From Vibrio cyclitrophicus (GTDB lineage Bacteria; Pseudomonadota; Gammaproteobacteria; Enterobacterales; Vibrionaceae): a DNA stretch of 64,000 nucleotides. This document shows positions 40,521 through 49,173 of the stretch, piece by piece; within the stretch, counting starts at the first letter, position 1, and every line of letters starts with the position of its first letter. Location: positions 1,798,001 to 1,862,000 of the forward strand of contig CP065367.1 of the NCBI GenBank assembly GCA_023206055.1. Reading direction: 5' to 3'. The translations under genes and the position numbers were made by a program. The notes under the pieces were generated by a model, which was given only the letters and a program-made list of their open reading frames with translations, did no database searches and was not told where the DNA came from.

Positions 40521-40645
40521 CGGATAGTATCAAGAAACTTATCTCGCTTTACCTTTCTGCTTATCAAAATTTGTCCATCAGTACTCAACACATATACTTG
40601 GAAGAGATTTTTTGCTATATCGATACCGATAGCTTTAATAGACAT
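40521..40645 (-). pseudogene. IS110-family N-terminal fragment
   Basis: Minus-strand reading MSIKAIGIDIAKNLFQVYVL is an IS110 start; it is lost after about 41 codons at the junction with the type A fragment. Confidence 0.75.
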
Positions 40646-40689
40646 ACTTGTTACTCCTGTTCTCACTGATTGTACTATTAGTTTGGTAC

Positions 40690-41729
40690 GGCGTTGTTGA
40701 TCAAATCAGGTAGAGGACGCAGTTATCCTACGGTGTTTACCTGTTAGTTTCTAACAGGGATACCTAGCCCTAGGACTTTGTTCATTGCTTTCACATTGGC
40801 CAATGCCTCACCAACTTGAGCGTTATAACATCTCAAGCTCAATGTACCGCTAGTCAGTCCTTTATATCGAGACATTGCGGTCTCAGAGATTGAACGGTTG
40901 TGATAGCCAGAGTCAGTTTTCCACTGAGCTAACATATCGTTTTTAAGTGCATCGACCGCATCATTCCGAGGATGCCCCTCCTGCCAGTAACCCGCATTTG
41001 TTCTGGGAGGTATGAGAGGCTTGCAGCCCTTACTCTGTAATACTTCATGACACCTTTTGGTGTCGTAAGCACCATCAGCAGAGACAGAATGAACCTTTCT
41101 ACGAAGCGGGTTCAATAGTGTTGGGAGCCCTTCACTATCACCAACATTGACGAGACTGACTTCTGCGCTAATCATATCGTGAGTAACGAAATCAACAGCG
41201 AGGTGCAATTTACGCCAAGTCCTACGTTTTTCTGCTCCATGCTTTTTAACTTTCCATTCACCTTCCCCAAAGACTTTCAAACCTGTTGAATCAATCGCAA
41301 TGTGGCGAACTGGGCCTTTGGATTTATTCTTGTATTTTTCCTGAACCGTCTTTGAACGCTTACTGATACTGGTGTAGTCAGAGGAACGTAAAGGGACACT
41401 CATCAATGCAAATATAGAGTCGATAAAACCTTGGAGCGCACGTAACGGGAGAGAGAATATGCTTTTTATCATCAAAGCAGTTTCAATAGCGGTATCAGAA
41501 AATTGAAAGCCTCTACCACGTTTGCCATGGTGACTCTTGCATTGCCACGCTTCAACGGCTGAGTCATCAATCCAAAATGTGACTGAGCCTCTTTTACATA
41601 AGGCTTCATTATACTTGTTCCAGTTCGTTATCTTCTTCTTCTACTTACCCATGACACCACCATGCATCTACTACATGGGATCAGATCGCAGGACTGAGGA
41701 AAAGTTCAACTGATTTAGTAAATAACGCC
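40690..41729 (-). mobile_element. IS5-family (IS903-like) element, type B, copy 1
   Basis: Ends GGCGTTGTTGATCAAATCAG and, inward from the right, GGCGTTATTTACTAAATCAG; 1040 bp. A perfect 9-bp target duplication GTTTGGTAC (40681-40689 and 41730-41738) flanks it, as in the IS903 group. Confidence 0.93.
40744..41652 (-). pseudogene. Type B transposase with TAG at codon 4
   Basis: Start ATG at 41650-41652 reads Met-Gly-Lys-stop and then continues open (KKKITNWNKYNEALCKRG) to the normal end, 302 codons in all. Other copies have Ser or Ala at codon 4. The DDE region (IAIDSTGLKVFGEGEWKVKKHG, SADGAYDTKRCH) is intact, so this single nonsense codon is the only visible defect. Confidence 0.85.
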
Positions 41730-41921
41730 GTTTGGTACAACAACGTTAAAAATCAGCGACTGACGCTGATTTATTGTTTCATAAGAAACAAGATTATTAT
41801 AAACAGAGCATTAATTTCCACTTTATCTCTAAATTATTCTCAATAATGAGAATAATAAAATACACTGTTTTATTGCCTGTACTTATTTCCACTAATCTTT
41901 ATTTTAGTATAAGGACTTATA

Positions 41922-42344
41922 ATGGAGAGCATCATGATATTACAAGAATTAACAACGAAAGCGTTCACATTAATCTATTCACTACTTTCCTCGGTGATTA
42001 ACTATTCTAATCAACTTGGAGCTATGGAGCCGAGGTGGGACGGGGGATTACCTGGGTATGGAGAGCTTTCTAGCATTAATTTTGTCATGGCGATATTTTT
42101 AACTTTAGCGGCGCTCTGTTTTATCATTGATCGTTACAATAGACCTTATAAAGCCAGTGGCGTATTCTCTAACGTGTTGTATACGGTGGGTTGGTGCATC
42201 GTTTTTAGTTTTCCAATGGCATTAATTCTTCGTTTTTTTGCGTCGGATTTTACGGCGATAAGTTGCTTGGGAACCTCATTGGTTGCCGCATTTTATTACA
42301 ACGTCTTACGTTACGACAATTCGCACAGCCTCACCATAAATTAA
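41922..42344 (+). CDS. Hypothetical small membrane protein
   Basis: The 140-residue product has about three membrane segments (INFVMAIFLTLAALCFII, VLYTVGWCIVFSFPMALIL, CLGTSLVAAFYYNV). AAGGA lies about 7 bp before the ATG. No family recognised. Placed between two type B elements. Confidence 0.6.
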   Translation: MESIMILQELTTKAFTLIYSLLSSVINYSNQLGAMEPRWDGGLPGYGELSSINFVMAIFLTLAALCFIIDRYNRPYKASGVFSNVLYTVGWCIVFSFPMALILRFFASDFTAISCLGTSLVAAFYYNVLRYDNSHSLTIN

Positions 42345-42587
42345 GATTGTTATTTTAAAGGCGCTACCTAGTATTGTGATTAATATATTAACTATATGTT
42401 ACTGAATCAAATTAAGAAAAAAGTAATACGTATTAGAATATGTTAATACCAGAGATAAGCTCGATTTGTTAAATATTACAATATCAGCCTTAAGCTGAGC
42501 AAAACACGGGCTTTGTCGCGTAATTCAATGGAACTAAAGCAAGAACCTACGATCTGATGAGCTACGTCCACTCTCTCTTAGCCCTAT

Positions 42588-43502
42588 GCCTAAACCTCGT
42601 TACAAAACAACCAACTGGAAGCAATACAACCAATCACTCATTAACCGTGGCTCTCTGACTTTTTGATTGATGAAGAGGCAATAAGCGGGTGGGCGCAAAG
42701 CAAACAGAATAAGCGCGGGAGGCCGCGTCGGTTCAGTGATTTAACTATCACGACAGCACTCATGGTGAAACGGATTTCTCTATGCCACTGAGAGCGCTGC
42801 AAGGATTTATCGACTCGATATTTAGGTTGGTCCATGTACCGTTAAGTTGACCGCATTACACCTGCATCAGCCGTAGAGCCAAGCAAGTTGAGGTCTCATT
42901 TAAGGCTAAAACGAGAAGGTCAATACAGCACCTAGCCATTGATTCTACTGGCCTTAAGGTTTATGGAGAAGGTGAATGGAAAGTCAAAAAGTACGGAACA
43001 GACAGCAAGCGTAGAGTCTGGCGAAAACTTCATATTGCCGTCGATACAAGCAATTATGAGATCATTGCCGCCGAGCTTAGTTTATCAACGGTTACAGATG
43101 GAGAAGTCTTCCCGAACTTACTGAAACAAACACGCCGAAGTATCTTTGAGGTGTCTGGTGATGGCGCTTACGACACGGGAGCGTGTCACGCTGCGATTCA
43201 GATTAAGGGAGCCACTGCGCTTGTTCCCCCAAGAGAAGGGGCAGCCTTCTGGGAGCGTGCTCACCCTCGAAATCTCACCGTGGGTTGCCAGAAATTATAC
43301 GGCTCAAATAAGTACTGGAAAGAGCGGTATGGATACCACAGACGTTCACTCTCAGAAACGGCGATGTATCGAGTTAAACAGTTGCTAGGAGGACGATTGA
43401 GCTTAAGAAATTACAATGCACAGGTGGGTGAAACTTACGCGATGATAAAAGCGTTGGACAAGCTTACTGGGTTAGGTATGCCTGAAACTTGTCGTATTGA
43501 CT
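42588..43502 (+). pseudogene. Type A transposase, disrupted
   Basis: Start MPKPRYKTTNWKQYNQ; a lost G in TTTTGG near 42664 and another deletion near 42775 shift the frame. The later part is clear (STGLKVYGEGEWKVKKYG, VSGDGAYDTGACHAA). The end is displaced by the type B insertion. Confidence 0.85.
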
Positions 43503-44543
43503 GGCGTTGTTGATCAAATCAGCTTGAAGGTCAACGACGCCATATGTGACTCACCGTTAGCTTCGAACAGGCATGCCTAGTCCTATGACTTTGTTTATGG
43601 CTTTGACATTCGCCATGATTTCACCCACTTGAGCGTTGTAACACCTCAAGCTCAATTTACCGCTGGTTAGTTCTTTATATCGAGACATTGCGGTCTCAGA
43701 TATTGAGCGATAGTGATAACCAGACTCGGATTTCCACTCCGCTATTGTTCCGTTTTTCAGAGCCTCTACAGCTTCATTTCTGGGATGCCCATCTTCCCAA
43801 AACGCTGCATTCTTTCGAGGTGGTATCAACGGAGTACAACCTTTATTCTTCAGAGTATTGTGGCAACTTTTTGTGTCATATGCTCCATCGGCAGATACAG
43901 CATCGATCTTTCTACGTAAAGGGTTGAGTAACGTTGGCAGCACTTCGCTATCACCAACATTTACCAGGCTGACCTCGGCACTAATGGCTTCATGGGTATC
44001 TACATCAACGGCTAAGTGCAGCTTGCGCCATGTTCTACGTTTTTCGGCACCGTGCTTCTTCACCTTCCATTCCCCCTCGCCAAAGACTTTGAGACCAGTC
44101 GAGTCAATGGCTATATGACGAATAGCCCCTTTAGATTTATTACGGTATTTCACCTGGACTGTCTTCGAGCGTTTACTGATACAGGTGTAGTCTGGGGACG
44201 TCAGTGGAACATCCAATAACTCAAAGATAGAGTCGATAAAACCTTGAAGAGCACGCAATGGTAATGAGAATACTCCTTTTATCATCAAGGCAGTTTCAAT
44301 CGCTGTATCAGAGTACTGAAAGCCTCTACCACGCTTACCATGATGGGTTTTGCATCGCCATGCATCTACGGCTGTATCATCTATCCAGAACGTAACCGAG
44401 CCCCGTTTGCACAAAGCCTTATTGTACTCCGCCCAGTTAGTTATCTTCTTTTTCGCCTTACCCATGTTGTCACCGCTCTAACCATCATAAAGGATCAGAT
44501 CGCAGGACTCGAAAAAGGTTCAACTGATTTAGGCAACAACGCC
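43503..44543 (-). mobile_element. IS5-family (IS903-like) element, type B, complete copy 2
   Basis: 1041 bp bounded by GGCGTTGTTGATCAAATCAG and, inward from the right, GGCGTTGTTGCCTAAATCAG. A perfect 9-bp target duplication GTATTGACT (43494-43502, 44544-44552) lies inside the type A element. Confidence 0.95.
43557..44465 (-). CDS. IS5/IS903-family transposase (type B), intact
   Basis: The 302-residue DDE transposase begins MGKAKKKITNWAEYNKALCK and contains the DUF4372/IS5-type core RHIAIDSTGLKVFGEGEW (first Asp), SADGAYDTKSCHNTL (second Asp) and RSISETAMSRYKEL (Glu). The only full-length intact copy of this type in the window, so the likely source of movement. Confidence 0.93.
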   Translation of the reverse strand: MGKAKKKITNWAEYNKALCKRGSVTFWIDDTAVDAWRCKTHHGKRGRGFQYSDTAIETALMIKGVFSLPLRALQGFIDSIFELLDVPLTSPDYTCISKRSKTVQVKYRNKSKGAIRHIAIDSTGLKVFGEGEWKVKKHGAEKRRTWRKLHLAVDVDTHEAISAEVSLVNVGDSEVLPTLLNPLRRKIDAVSADGAYDTKSCHNTLKNKGCTPLIPPRKNAAFWEDGHPRNEAVEALKNGTIAEWKSESGYHYRSISETAMSRYKELTSGKLSLRCYNAQVGEIMANVKAINKVIGLGMPVRS

Positions 44544-44608
44544 GTATTGACTAAGAAATACGCGAAACGGGGTGGCTCTATCTCTAAATTTAATTACGCA
44601 GCAAAGCC

Positions 44609-45142
44609 ATTACGAATTTACACAACTCTTCACATATATTCATTTTTATATTTAAAAAGGAATATTTTGTTATTATTTAAATGTAAATCTACAAGGTTCT
44701 TTGTATTTCATTTATGATAAATCCTTCATATTGAGTAGGGTTTACACTCAATGTTCATCTAAAATTATATAATCCCTAACATTACTTAGCGATTTCTCAC
44801 CTGTCACGTATCAAAATAAATCAATTATGTACACTGTTTTTTATTTTATTCTGCTTTTGTGGTCTAATTTATTGATTACATTATTTAAATTTAAATTTAA
44901 ATGCTTACTCTTGATTTATACATAGAAAAACTTTGTCTCATATTTGAGAACTTCAAGGTTATATTGATTTTAACTATTATAAATAAATATAATTTAGGGC
45001 ATTATCTCCTCTGTTTTTTGAGCGTCAATATGGGGCTGTATTGCTATCCAATTGATTTTTATGTAATTGTTTTAATTGAACATCGCGTGCAATTATTACT
45101 TCATCGTTCGTATTTCGTATAATCATCCTGAGGACTTGTTCT
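44609..45142. other. A+T-rich intergenic region
   Basis: No convincing gene. A 73-codon frame at 44901-45122 is hydrophobic but has no ribosome-binding site. The region probably holds the promoter of the lipoprotein gene at 45143. Confidence 0.45.
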
Positions 45143-46627
45143 ATGTATTCACGTTTTTTTATTTTATTAGCTCCAGTATTACTTGCCGCTTGTAATTCAT
45201 CTTCTGATGGAACAAATACTCATACACAAAACTTAACACCTAAGCAGATTTCAAATTTAATGCAACAACCTGTAAGTACATTGACAAATCAACAGATACA
45301 GACGTTATTAAATCAGCCGAAAGGTGCATTAACCAGTCAACAAATAACACAGTTAAAAAATCAAATCGGCGGGTTAGGGCCGGTTACAAGTAAGGTTGGT
45401 GGGATCAACAATGCGGTACAACCTGCGCCTAAAGGTAATATCTTTACTGTAATTAATGGTTTGCTCGAAAAGGCGGATGTTTCGCAGAACAGTATTGTCA
45501 AACATTATGACAATATAACAGTGTCAAATAATGTGCCTTTGTTTGGGGGGGCAGATATCGTTAACACACACATACAATTGTCGACATCACCGTTTCCTGC
45601 TAAAGGAGGTCCCGCAAAAGCGACCATCATCATTCAAAATGGTAAAGATTGGCATTGTTATAAATCGACGCAATTATCTGCTCAACGTGATGCTAATGTT
45701 CTTACCGTTGATGGGGATATTGCAGAGTATGCGTATGATTATATTGCTCAACAATGTGGTACACACTTGGTTGCTTCATATGAATTCAAAAATGCAAAAA
45801 TGGACGCAAAGTTAAAGCTGACACAAGCTGGAACAACCTTTTCTATTGATTCATCTGGATCTAAGAACGCACTATATACATATGAATTCTTAGCAAAAGC
45901 TTATGGTGATCAACTTGAAGATAGTTTTGGACCTGCATGGTTATCTATTCAAGGGCCACATATCTTAGCGGCTGCGAAGAACACCGGCGATGCGTTGTTT
46001 AATGTGGATAATCATGGATTGGTTACATTATCCGTAGGCAGTAGTGTGAATACTGACGTTTATGATTTTAAGGCACTGACAGGCAGTCAAATACTTGATG
46101 GTACAGTGTTTGGGGGCAATCCAGGTGGTAATGTGGCTAGTGTAAACTGGTGTAAGATCGTTAATATTCCTAAGGGTGTAACAAGTAGTGCTCTTAAGTA
46201 TCAAACGGTGATAGCAACAAACTGCGCGCGCTCTACACCACGTTATTGCGATGCGCACGGGAAAGATCCAGCTGGTGTCTACCCAGCCGTTTCACCAGTC
46301 GCTTGGGATGATAGTTTGAAAACTGATGCGCAAATCACCTCAGATGAACAATATAACCGAAATGCTCAAGGTCATTGGGGATACCGTAATGCGCAAAACG
46401 CATTCGTATTAGAATCTAAATCAGCAATTATTCCAATTATTGGTTACACCGAGCCTAGAACTGACGGCAACAAAAATAATGCAGGCCATAGCAGTTGGGC
46501 TGGACACGAAGGGCATTGTCAAAACGTTATGGGAGCAGGTCATACTATAGTGGGTATTGCCTCTAGAGACGCTAAGCCCTCTGCTAAAGCAGGTATTCAG
46601 TCATTTTGGGCTCAAGATTTTAAATGA
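45143..46627 (+). CDS. Large lipoprotein with CAP/SCP-like C-terminal region (paralogue 2)
   Basis: The 494-residue product has a lipoprotein signal (LLAAC, Cys17), then three short Gln-rich repeats (LTPKQISNLMQQP, LTNQQIQTLLNQP, LTSQQITQLKNQ; about residues 32-75). The C-terminal region parallels paralogue 1: NWCKIVNIPKG, KYQTVIATNCARSTPRYC, PVAWDDSLKTDAQIT, then GHCQNVMGAGHTIVGIA, close to CAP motifs. GAGGACT precedes the ATG by about 6 bp. Same family as 37489 but on the other strand and with a different N-terminus. Function unknown; envelope location is inferred from the lipobox. Confidence 0.65.
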   Translation: MYSRFFILLAPVLLAACNSSSDGTNTHTQNLTPKQISNLMQQPVSTLTNQQIQTLLNQPKGALTSQQITQLKNQIGGLGPVTSKVGGINNAVQPAPKGNIFTVINGLLEKADVSQNSIVKHYDNITVSNNVPLFGGADIVNTHIQLSTSPFPAKGGPAKATIIIQNGKDWHCYKSTQLSAQRDANVLTVDGDIAEYAYDYIAQQCGTHLVASYEFKNAKMDAKLKLTQAGTTFSIDSSGSKNALYTYEFLAKAYGDQLEDSFGPAWLSIQGPHILAAAKNTGDALFNVDNHGLVTLSVGSSVNTDVYDFKALTGSQILDGTVFGGNPGGNVASVNWCKIVNIPKGVTSSALKYQTVIATNCARSTPRYCDAHGKDPAGVYPAVSPVAWDDSLKTDAQITSDEQYNRNAQGHWGYRNAQNAFVLESKSAIIPIIGYTEPRTDGNKNNAGHSSWAGHEGHCQNVMGAGHTIVGIASRDAKPSAKAGIQSFWAQDFK

Positions 46628-46649
46628 TAATTTGTGCTAATCCTGTTCT

Positions 46650-46740
46650 GAATTGATAGCTACGCTTTTAAATTTGGTACTTGTCAGCTTAAATCTGGGC
46701 TAGATTTCTGCTAGCCCAGATAGAGCGTAGTTAATCAGAA
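46650..46740. mobile_element. Relic of an IS481-type terminus / possible terminator
   Basis: A hairpin ATCTGGGCTAG / CTAGCCCAGAT (46693-46703, 46711-46721) preceded by GTCAGCTTA resembles the transposase end region of the IS481 element at 29930-29990 in reverse. It could now serve as a terminator for the lipoprotein gene. Confidence 0.5.
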
Positions 46741-46754
46741 TAGACTCATCCTAT

Positions 46755-47647
46755 AAAGTTAATGGTGCGCCTAACCCAGTAAGCTTGTCCAACGCTTTTA
46801 TCATCGCGTAAGTTTCACCCACCTTTGCATTGTAATTTCTTAAGCTCAATATTCCTCCTAGCAACTGTTTAACTTGATACATCGCCGGTTCTGAGAGTGA
46901 ACGTCTGTGGTATCCATACCGCTCTTTCCAATACTTCTTTGAGCCGTATAATTTCTGGCAACCCACGGCGAGATTTCGAGGGTGACCACGCTCCCGTGTA
47001 GTAAGCGCCATCACCAGACACCTCAAAGATACTTCGGCGTGTTTGTTTCAGTAAGTTCGGGAAGACTTCTCTATCTGTTGTAACCGTTGATAAACTAAGC
47101 TCGGCGGCAATGATCTCATAAGTGCTTGTATCGACGGCAATATGAAGTTTTCGCCAGACTCTACGCTTGACATCTGTCCCGTGTTTTTTGACTTTCCATT
47201 CACCTTCGCCATAAACTTTAAGGCCAGTAGAATCAATGGCTAGGTACTGTATCGCCCCTCTCGTTTTAGCCTTAAATGAGACCTCAACTTGCTTGGCTCT
47301 ACGACTAACGCAGGTGTAATGCGGTCAACTTAACGGTACATGGACTAACCTAAATATCGAGTCGATAAATCCTTGCAGCGCTCTCAGTGGCATAGAGAAA
47401 TCCGTTTCACCATGAGTGCTGTCGTGATAGCTAAATCACTGAACCGACGCGGCCTCCCGCGCTTATTCTGTTTGCTTTGCGCCCACCCGCTTATTGCCTC
47501 TTCATCAATCAAAAAATCAGAGAGCCACGGTTAATGAGTGATTGGTTGTTTTGTATAGAGGTTTAGGCATAGGGCTAAGAGAGAGTGGACGTAGCTCATC
47601 TGATCGTAGGCTCTTGTTTTAGTTCCATTGAATTACGCAACAAGGCC
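46755..47647 (-). pseudogene. IS5-family type A element, truncated copy
   Basis: Minus-strand relic starting at terminal repeat GGCCTTGTTGCGTAATTC (47647 inward), with transposase pieces STGLKVYGEGEWKVKK and RRSLSEPAMYQVKQLLGG separated by frameshifts. The last residues and the other terminal repeat are missing. Confidence 0.85.
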
Positions 47648-48680
47648 TCATCGGTGCACCATTATCTGAGTGAAAAACCAGCGCTTGATTGAAGTATTGC
47701 TCTCGCATCAACGTTCGTTGCAGAAGTTGTGACGCCAACTCACCGCATTCATGCTCATACACTTCATAACCAACAATTTTTCGGCTGTAGATGTCCTCAA
47801 TGACATACAGGTAATAGTGTTGCCTCGAACCTTTGAAGGTAAGTAAGTGATATCCCACGTCTAGACTTGGTTCGAGTCCGTCGCTGTCTAACTTGTTGGC
47901 TTCGCTTGCTTCTGTCTGCTCCGCTGACGACCTCGTTTGTGAAGTTGCCCCTGCGTACTCAGTATTCGATATTTGCTCGACTCAAAGGCGATATACTCAC
48001 CTCTATCAAGCAGTGTCGGGAGGATTTGAGTTGGAGGTAAGCTTGCGAACTCAGAACGGTGACACACCTCGATAATCGCATCACGCTCTTCCGGCGACAG
48101 CTTGTTAGCAGGCTCAGGTCTGATGCATATTGGCCTTTTGTCAGCTGAACTTCACCTTGCTGATACCAGCGACGGTACGTTCTCAGTCTATTTGAACTTC
48201 ATGTCAGCTGGCTCTAAACGACATCCGTATTGCTTCGCTTCAAGGATAAGAGTCACTAGGGTCTGCCTTTCATCGGTTGAGGTTAGTCGCCCTCTGGCTC
48301 TTCCCCGTAAATGGCTCTCGGCTTCCTGCTCTTTACTCGCTTAAACCCTTGCATACATTCGCTGCGCCAGCTTTGGATTTGTTCTGGAAAAAGACCTTTT
48401 CACGACAATATTGGCTGAGTTCACTTTCTGTCATTGAGTCGGTTTCAGCTACAATGGTAAGTTTAGTTTGAGCAGACCACTGCTCTGATGAAGTGTTGCT
48501 ATCTGGCACAGCGGCTACTGAACGTCTGAGTTACTGCCGCCAATGATACAGGGTCGCAGTGCTAATTCCTTCCTCTTCCGACACTTATTTAACTGACATC
48601 GAATAGGGAGGCAATAGCTTCTTCAATATCGCTTCTTTTCTTTCTACTGAGATACGAGACACAACTACTCTTCATCGCCC
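47648..48680 (-). pseudogene. IS3-family element relic (orfA and orfB)
   Basis: orfA is readable as ERKEAILKKLLPPYSMSVK, a stop, then VSEEEGISTATLYHWRQ. The orfB core is readable as YYLYVIEDIYSRKIVGYEV and LVFHSDNGAPM. Stops and shifts are scattered between. The end after the second Asp is cut by the type A element. Open frames on the plus strand here are mirror artefacts. Confidence 0.8.
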
Positions 48681-48952
48681 AAACTGGTTAAATTCTAACA
48701 GTGACAGCTACCCTGCCAGTAAGCGCCTGTTTGCCCAAGTTTCAACTATAGGTGATTTAGTGTAAACGCGGCCTGTGAGCGGGAGTGATTTTTAGTCTAA
48801 AGTGAACGAATATAGGATATTTTAGAAGCGTTACTTGACGGATTTACGAATAACAAACTATAGTCAATTTGGTAAGTCAATCATTAGCAAATTTAGTCTG
48901 CGTTATGATTAAGTTATTGATATCAGGTTGTTTCATGAATGAATGTCGGAGT
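48681..48952. other. Right-end segment of the island
   Basis: Non-coding A+T-rich DNA just before attR. Such a position often holds integrase arm-binding sites. No gene seen. Confidence 0.45.
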
Positions 48953-48984
48953 TTCTAGGGTTCAAATCCCTATCCCTCCACCAC
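48953..48984 (+). repeat. attR core (tRNA-Ser 3' fragment)
   Basis: A perfect copy of 17379-17410. The sequence before it does not form the rest of a tRNA, so this is a remnant created by integration rather than a gene. Confidence 0.92.
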
Positions 48985-48990
48985 CATTAG

Positions 48991-49022
48991 AAAGCCCGCT
49001 GAGAAATCAGCGGGCTTTTTTT
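48991..49022 (+). terminator. Original terminator of tRNA-Ser
   Basis: AAAGCCCGCTGA pairs with TCAGCGGGCTTT followed by a long T-run, 6 bp after attR. Before island entry this would have ended the rRNA operon transcript. Confidence 0.88.
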
Positions 49023-49111
49023 CGTCTTGAATTTGGCAAAAGAATGCTCAAATACTATTAGATACGTCGTTATCTTATTTTGCTTTAGGTTATGTAGAGT
49101 TTAGGTATTAA

Positions 49112-49137
49112 AAAGCAGAGCGTTTAGGCTCTGCTTT
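49112..49137. terminator. Terminator of the cystine operon
   Basis: AAAGCAGAGC pairs with GCTCTGCTTT; on the minus strand it is followed by TTTTAAT. It lies about 35 bp after the flavoprotein stop codon. Confidence 0.8.
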
Positions 49138-49173
49138 GATGTTTTAGTTGTATGTCCTTGCGACTAACAAGGC

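Larger units (their letters stand above)
42509..44608 (+). mobile_element. IS5-family type A element, copy interrupted by type B
   Basis: Left end GGCTTTGTCGCGTAATT at 42509, right end AATTACGCAGCAAAGCC ending 44608. A complete type B element (43503-44543) sits inside near the 3' end. The type A transposase is already broken by frameshifts before the insertion point. Confidence 0.9.
17379..48984. mobile_element. Genomic island integrated in tRNA-Ser (about 31.6 kb)
   Basis: The edges are a 32-bp perfect direct repeat of the tRNA-Ser 3' end (17379-17410 and 48953-48984). A tyrosine integrase gene starts 87 bp inside the left edge and reads inward. Contents are accessory: relaxase, orphan antitoxin, chemoreceptor/EAL operon, histidine kinase, lipoproteins and many IS fragments, in A+T-rich DNA by eye. 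A terminator typical of tRNA genes lies just outside attR. No type IV secretion genes are seen, so it fits an integrative mobilizable element or a decayed relative. Confidence 0.9.

Noticed and set aside
41774..42001. Possible 75-residue protein upstream of the membrane protein gene
   Set aside because: It overlaps the better supported gene at 41922 by 80 bp and has no good start signal.
44901..45122. Possible 73-residue hydrophobic protein
   Set aside because: No ribosome-binding site, very A+T-rich DNA and no recognisable motif. Hydrophobic frames are common in such sequence.
47893..48471. Plus-strand frames near the right end of the island
   Set aside because: They are mirror images of the decayed IS3 transposase on the minus strand.
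48953..48984. A second tRNA-Ser gene
   Set aside because: Only the 3' 31 nt are present; the upstream sequence cannot form the remaining arms.
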